Source: CAZHHH01 sp964532085
Lineage (GTDB): Bacteria > Bacteroidota > Bacteroidia > Bacteroidales > Marinilabiliaceae
Assembly: GCA_964532085.1 (NCBI GenBank)
Contig: CAZHHH010000054.1
Coordinates: 1-16,780 of the forward strand
Reading direction: 5' to 3'
DNA: 16,780 bases
Made by a program: the position numbers and the translations under genes. The notes beneath the pieces are model-generated. The model had not been told where the DNA came from, searched no databases, and was given only the letters and a program-made list of their open reading frames with translations. Positions 15,442 through 16,780 of this stretch are shown here, in pieces. Every line of letters starts with the position of its first letter. Position 1 is the stretch's first letter.

Positions 15442-15469
15442 AAAGAGGAGTCATTTTAGAATCCTCTTT
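15442..15469 (+). terminator. Hairpin terminator after the LamG/EEP lipoprotein gene
   Basis: An 8-bp perfect stem, AAAGAGGA (15442-15449) and TCCTCTTT (15462-15469), has a 12-base loop. It begins 3 bases after the stop. The A-rich left and T-rich right flanks could let it work in both directions, serving also the converging gene at 15506. Confidence 0.65.
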
Positions 15470-15505
15470 ATTGGAGCCATGTTATTTTTTAGCTATGTCA
15501 CAACA

Positions 15506-15745
15506 TTAGGCGCAATTTTTTTCTAGGTAATTAATAGTTGATTGTACTGTCTTAATGTTTTGTAATGATTCATTATCAATTTCAACATTAAATTTAGTTT
15601 CTAAATAAAATAAAAAACAGGTCATATCAACTTCGTCCATCATCAAATCATAAGAAAAAGAAGCATCTGCTGCTATCCTTTCTCTTGGAACTCCTGTTTT
15701 TCTTAAAACTTTATACAAATTCCGTCTGATACTCTTATTGCTCAT
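15506..15745 (-). CDS. Acyl-carrier-protein-like protein lacking the phosphopantetheine serine
   Basis: This 79-residue protein has the size and helix pattern of an acyl carrier protein: DASFSYDLMMDEVDMTCFLFYLETKFNVEI aligns with the usual DLGADSLD...ELxxALEExF.. region, and it is followed by a short C-terminal helix (TVQSTINYLEKNC). The conserved DSL motif reads D-E-V (37-39), so Glu38 replaces the serine that carries 4'-phosphopantetheine. It cannot be an ordinary acyl carrier unless the attachment site has shifted. There are no fatty-acid or polyketide genes beside it. It is transcribed toward the LamG/EEP gene and diverges from the DUF4494 gene. It may be a regulatory or structural ACP relative, or a decaying paralogue. 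Confidence 0.75.
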   Translation of the reverse strand: MSNKSIRRNLYKVLRKTGVPRERIAADASFSYDLMMDEVDMTCFLFYLETKFNVEIDNESLQNIKTVQSTINYLEKNCA

Positions 15746-15746
15746 C

Positions 15747-15778
15747 TTGGAAAAATTAAAAAATTGTACTTACTTTTG
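15747..15778 (+). promoter_or_regulatory. Predicted Bacteroidota promoter for the DUF4494 gene
   Basis: TTGG at 15747-15750 and TACTTTTG at 15771-15778 are 20 bases apart, matching the -33 TTTG / -7 TAnnTTTG arrangement of the Bacteroidota primary sigma factor. The predicted transcription start is near 15785, giving a leader of about 80 bases before the ATG at 15867. The elements overlap the start of the divergent ACP-like gene. Confidence 0.5.
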
Positions 15779-15866
15779 CTTTCTCTATTATATGACAATT
15801 GAGAAAATCAATACACGTATAAGAAAAGTGGAAATAATTAAATATTTTAAATTTTAAACAAATCAG

Positions 15867-16316
15867 ATGAATAATTGGTATCAAGTTAAAGTCAAATATG
15901 AAAAGGTTGACTTAGAAAGTGGAAGAGAAAGAAAAGTGACTGAAGCATATTTGGTTGATGCGGTTTCATTTACCGAAGCTGAAAGTAGAATTCACGCAGA
16001 ATTAGAGCAAATGATTAGCGGCGATTTTTTAGTAACTAACATTAGTAAAGCTAATTATAGTGATATTGTGCCATCAGATAATGATAATGCAGATATATGG
16101 TATAAGTGTAAGGTAAATTATATATCGATTGATGAGGAGGCTGGAAAGGAAAAGAAAATATCGGTTATGATATTGGTTTTAGCTTATGATATACAAAGTG
16201 CACTTGATAATCTAGAAAAATCTTTTGAAGGCTCAGCAGCTGATTTTACAGTTGTTGGAATTAATGAAAGTCCTTTGATTGATGTGTTTCCTTATTCTAG
16301 TGGAGATGAAAATTAA
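15867..16316 (+). CDS. DUF4494 family protein, internally duplicated
   Basis: This 149-residue protein belongs to a family found widely in Bacteroidota and of unknown function. It consists of two related halves. Residues 4-66 begin WYQVKVKYEKVDLESGRERKVTEAYLV, and residues 78-141 begin WYKCKVNYISIDEEAGKEKKISVMILV. The second part of each half resembles a small alpha-beta unit (FTEAESRI / IQSALDNL). The conserved endings IVPSD and PLIDVFPY are also typical. There is no signal peptide or membrane segment, so it is probably cytoplasmic. It stands as a single-gene unit between a predicted promoter and a strong terminator, and faces the cobalamin adenosyltransferase gene. Confidence 0.85.
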   Translation: MNNWYQVKVKYEKVDLESGRERKVTEAYLVDAVSFTEAESRIHAELEQMISGDFLVTNISKANYSDIVPSDNDNADIWYKCKVNYISIDEEAGKEKKISVMILVLAYDIQSALDNLEKSFEGSAADFTVVGINESPLIDVFPYSSGDEN

Positions 16317-16323
16317 TATTTTG

Positions 16324-16354
16324 AAGGTGCATTTTTTTGAATGCACCTTTTTTA
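16324..16354 (+). terminator. Rho-independent terminator after the DUF4494 gene
   Basis: A 10-bp perfect stem, AAGGTGCATT (16324-16333) and AATGCACCTT (16340-16349), has a 6-base loop and is followed by a T run. It starts 8 bases after the stop. Its A/T symmetry suggests it also ends the minus-strand cobalamin gene, whose stop codon is at 16352-16354. Confidence 0.85.
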
Positions 16355-16780
16355 AAATTCTATCCCTTTTCTTGCTTGAATGCCTTGATTATAATAGTGT
16401 TTAACTTCCTGCATATCTGTTACTAAATCTGCAATTTGGATCAGTTTTTTAGGTGCATATCTACCCGTTATTACAATTTCGCAATTTTTAGGCTTTGTTT
16501 TTAATATGGTTAATAGCTCTTCTGTAGAAAATAATTTATAATAAAGAGCTATTGTTATTTCATCAAGAATAATTAAATCATATTTTGCAGAATTTATTTT
16601 TTCTGTTATATCAATCAATCCTTTTTGAGCAGCTTTTATATCTTCAGCTGTTGGTTCATTTATTATAAAACAGTCTAAACCATATTGAGCAGTCTCAATT
16701 TGCGGAATATTTTTGTTTATAAAATCTATCTCTGAATATATTTGGCTTTTAACAAATTGACCTATGAATACTTTATAGCC
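16352..16780 (-). CDS. cobO: Cob(I)alamin adenosyltransferase, CobO/BtuR type (N-terminus outside window)
   Basis: This enzyme transfers the adenosyl group of ATP to cob(I)alamin or cobinamide in the cytoplasm, a step of adenosylcobalamin synthesis or salvage. The frame is open to the right window edge (GYKVFIGQFVKSQIYSEIDF...), so the CDS is 5'-partial and its Walker-type P-loop start is missing. Visible conserved parts are VFIGQF, the PTAEDIKAAQKGL helix, YDLIILDEI (acidic metal-binding residues), EIVITGRYAPKKLIQIADLVTDM, and the C-terminal EVKHYYNQGIQARKGIEF, all typical of the family. The 142 codons seen are about three quarters of a normal protein of about 180-200 residues. A TTG at 16618 is internal, not the start. 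Confidence 0.93.
   Translation of the reverse strand, partial: GYKVFIGQFVKSQIYSEIDFINKNIPQIETAQYGLDCFIINEPTAEDIKAAQKGLIDITEKINSAKYDLIILDEITIALYYKLFSTEELLTILKTKPKNCEIVITGRYAPKKLIQIADLVTDMQEVKHYYNQGIQARKGIEF

Noticed and set aside
16616..16618. TTG at 16618 as start of the cobalamin adenosyltransferase
   Set aside because: Conserved family sequence continues in frame upstream to the window edge.
1..16780. Depletion of GATC sites expected in a host with GATC endonucleases
   Set aside because: GATC occurs repeatedly inside and outside the island (for example near 1982, 2140, 3002, 4111, 12260, 13372), so avoidance is not apparent by eye; methylation makes avoidance unnecessary.
1..16780. tRNA, rRNA or CRISPR arrays
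   Set aside because: No cloverleaf-like segments with a CCA-type acceptor, no rRNA sequence and no regularly spaced repeats were seen on either strand.

Overview
The window looks like a piece of a Bacteroidota chromosome, probably a marine or gut Bacteroidales/Marinilabiliales-type bacterium. Evidence: a LamG protein with a type IX secretion sorting tail, a DUF4494 protein, a short Bacteroidota-style MenE, promoters of the TAnnTTTG type, and low GC.

Layout. 1-1114: the 3' end of a secreted LamG/T9SS gene, closed by a hairpin terminator. 1377-7205: a restriction-modification island. 7259-10077 (minus strand): a housekeeping operon reading fnr-like reductase, rlmN, menE. 10326-15439 (plus strand): a membrane hybrid histidine kinase, interrupted by a 100-N assembly gap, followed by a LamG plus endonuclease/exonuclease/phosphatase lipoprotein. 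15506-15745 (minus): an acyl-carrier-protein-like gene without the phosphopantetheine serine. 15867-16316 (plus): a DUF4494 gene. 16352-16780 (minus): the C-terminal part of a cob(I)alamin adenosyltransferase.

Main observation. The island was originally a DpnII-type system, with a Dam-like adenine methylase, a DpnII-like endonuclease and a second DpnA-like adenine methylase. The endonuclease gene is split in two. A 3,197-bp block (2786-5982) lies between its halves, and removing it restores one open frame of 279 codons. The block carries an Xre-type regulator, a cytosine-5 methyltransferase and a Sau3AI/MutH-type endonuclease in overlapping order. This is a complete Sau3AI-like system, predicted to recognise the same GATC sequence. 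It has no transposase and no IS-like ends. Instead it has the anatomy of an integron gene cassette: GTT at both junctions, and a VCR-length attC-like hairpin at its right end whose left core ACACAAC is exactly complementary to the GTTGTGT that would form on circularisation. The most economical reading is an integron-type cassette inserted at a secondary GTT site. It inactivated a resident m6A-sensitive GATC endonuclease and supplied a GATC endonuclease that is instead blocked by m5C. Both resident adenine methylases remain open. No integrase is present in the window, so the integron reading is inference from structure.
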